This document shows positions 17,840-17,962 of a DNA stretch of 17,962 nt, piece after piece. This DNA is from JBNKVT01 sp050299335. GTDB lineage: Bacteria; Pseudomonadota; Alphaproteobacteria; Rhodobacterales; Rhodobacteraceae. The position numbers were made by a program, and so were the translations under genes. The stretch covers positions 1 through 17,962 of the forward strand of contig JBNKVT010000038.1 of the NCBI GenBank assembly GCA_050299335.1, written 5' to 3'. Below the pieces are notes generated by a model. That model saw only the letters and a list, made by a program, of their open reading frames with translations, was not told where the DNA came from and did not search any database. Position 1 is the first letter of the stretch. Every line of letters starts with the position of its first letter.

Positions 17840-17962
17840 TTAGCCGATCCACGCCATTGCACATGCGAGATCGACGAAGGCTTTGAATGAGCTGACCGTT
17901 TTCTCGCAGCGGAGGGCGATGCGGCGGAAGCGTTTGAGTTTGTTGAAGAAACACTCAACGAG
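17840..17962 (-). mobile_element. C-terminal end of an IS5-type transposase, running off the window
   Basis: The minus frame entering from the right edge encodes LVECFFNKLKRFRRIALRCE..., then KTVSSFKAFVDLACAMAWIG, ending in TAA at 17840. The (V/I)ExxFNxLKxFRRIAxRxxK pattern is the last conserved block of IS5-family (often two-frame IS427-like) DDE transposases; the Glu at residue 3 of the visible part is the expected third catalytic acid. Only 40 residues are inside the window, so completeness cannot be judged. The right end of the element should lie within about 17811-17840, just after the cytochrome operon. Confidence 0.8.

Overview
The window is high-GC DNA from an alphaproteobacterium, most likely of the Rhodobacteraceae/Paracoccaceae type. 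That placement rests on a DUF1013/TrcR cell-cycle regulator, an FtsK with an alphaproteobacterial layout, a divergent UbiH-type hydroxylase, a cytochrome c' gene and promoters of the form TTGACC-N17-TAGGCT. It is inference from protein families, not a sequence search.

Layout. (1) 1-903, minus: first 300 residues of a periplasmic sugar-binding protein of an ABC transporter, cut by the window edge. (2) 904-1480: an AT-rich gene-free stretch, then a decayed 5' end of an SMP-30/gluconolactonase-like gene, followed by an intact YdeI/DUF1801-type gene (1530-2150, plus). (3) 2294-2794, minus: a small exported protein whose frame is closed by an in-frame TAG directly after its signal peptide. (4) 3087-8424, minus: amidase, then class I/II aminotransferase, then ftsK, in one direction with the last two almost touching. 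(5) 8612-9826, plus: a UbiH-family FAD monooxygenase, possibly read from a leaderless mRNA. (6) 9830-10480: an AT-rich island with a four-helix membrane protein of unknown function. (7) A secreted RNase T2 (minus) diverges from trcR/DUF1013 (plus). (8) 12069-12256: a terminator-like hairpin and a compound palindromic repeat between converging genes. (9) 12281-15834, minus: two large GTPase genes overlapping by ATGA. (10) 16434-17810, plus: cytochrome c' and a membrane-anchored dihaem cytochrome c, 3 bases apart. (11) 17840-17962, minus: the C-terminal end of an IS5-type transposase.

The part most likely to be a little-described system is the GTPase pair. The first protein (719 residues) has all dynamin-like G motifs, a long helical stalk and a basic/aromatic patch that could be a membrane paddle. 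The second (465 residues) keeps a P-loop but has a degenerate G3 motif (EAPL in place of DxPG). A charged Ala/Glu/Lys/Pro linker joins it to a C-terminal Roadblock/LC7 domain. A GTPase fused to a C-terminal roadblock recalls eukaryotic Rag GTPases. The ATGA overlap suggests the two are made together, possibly as a membrane-remodelling GTPase with a regulatory partner.

The window also shows repeated small-scale decay and insertion (a gluconolactonase remnant, a nonsense codon, an AT-rich island, a palindromic repeat, an IS end), so its intergenic spaces look evolutionarily active around conserved housekeeping genes.
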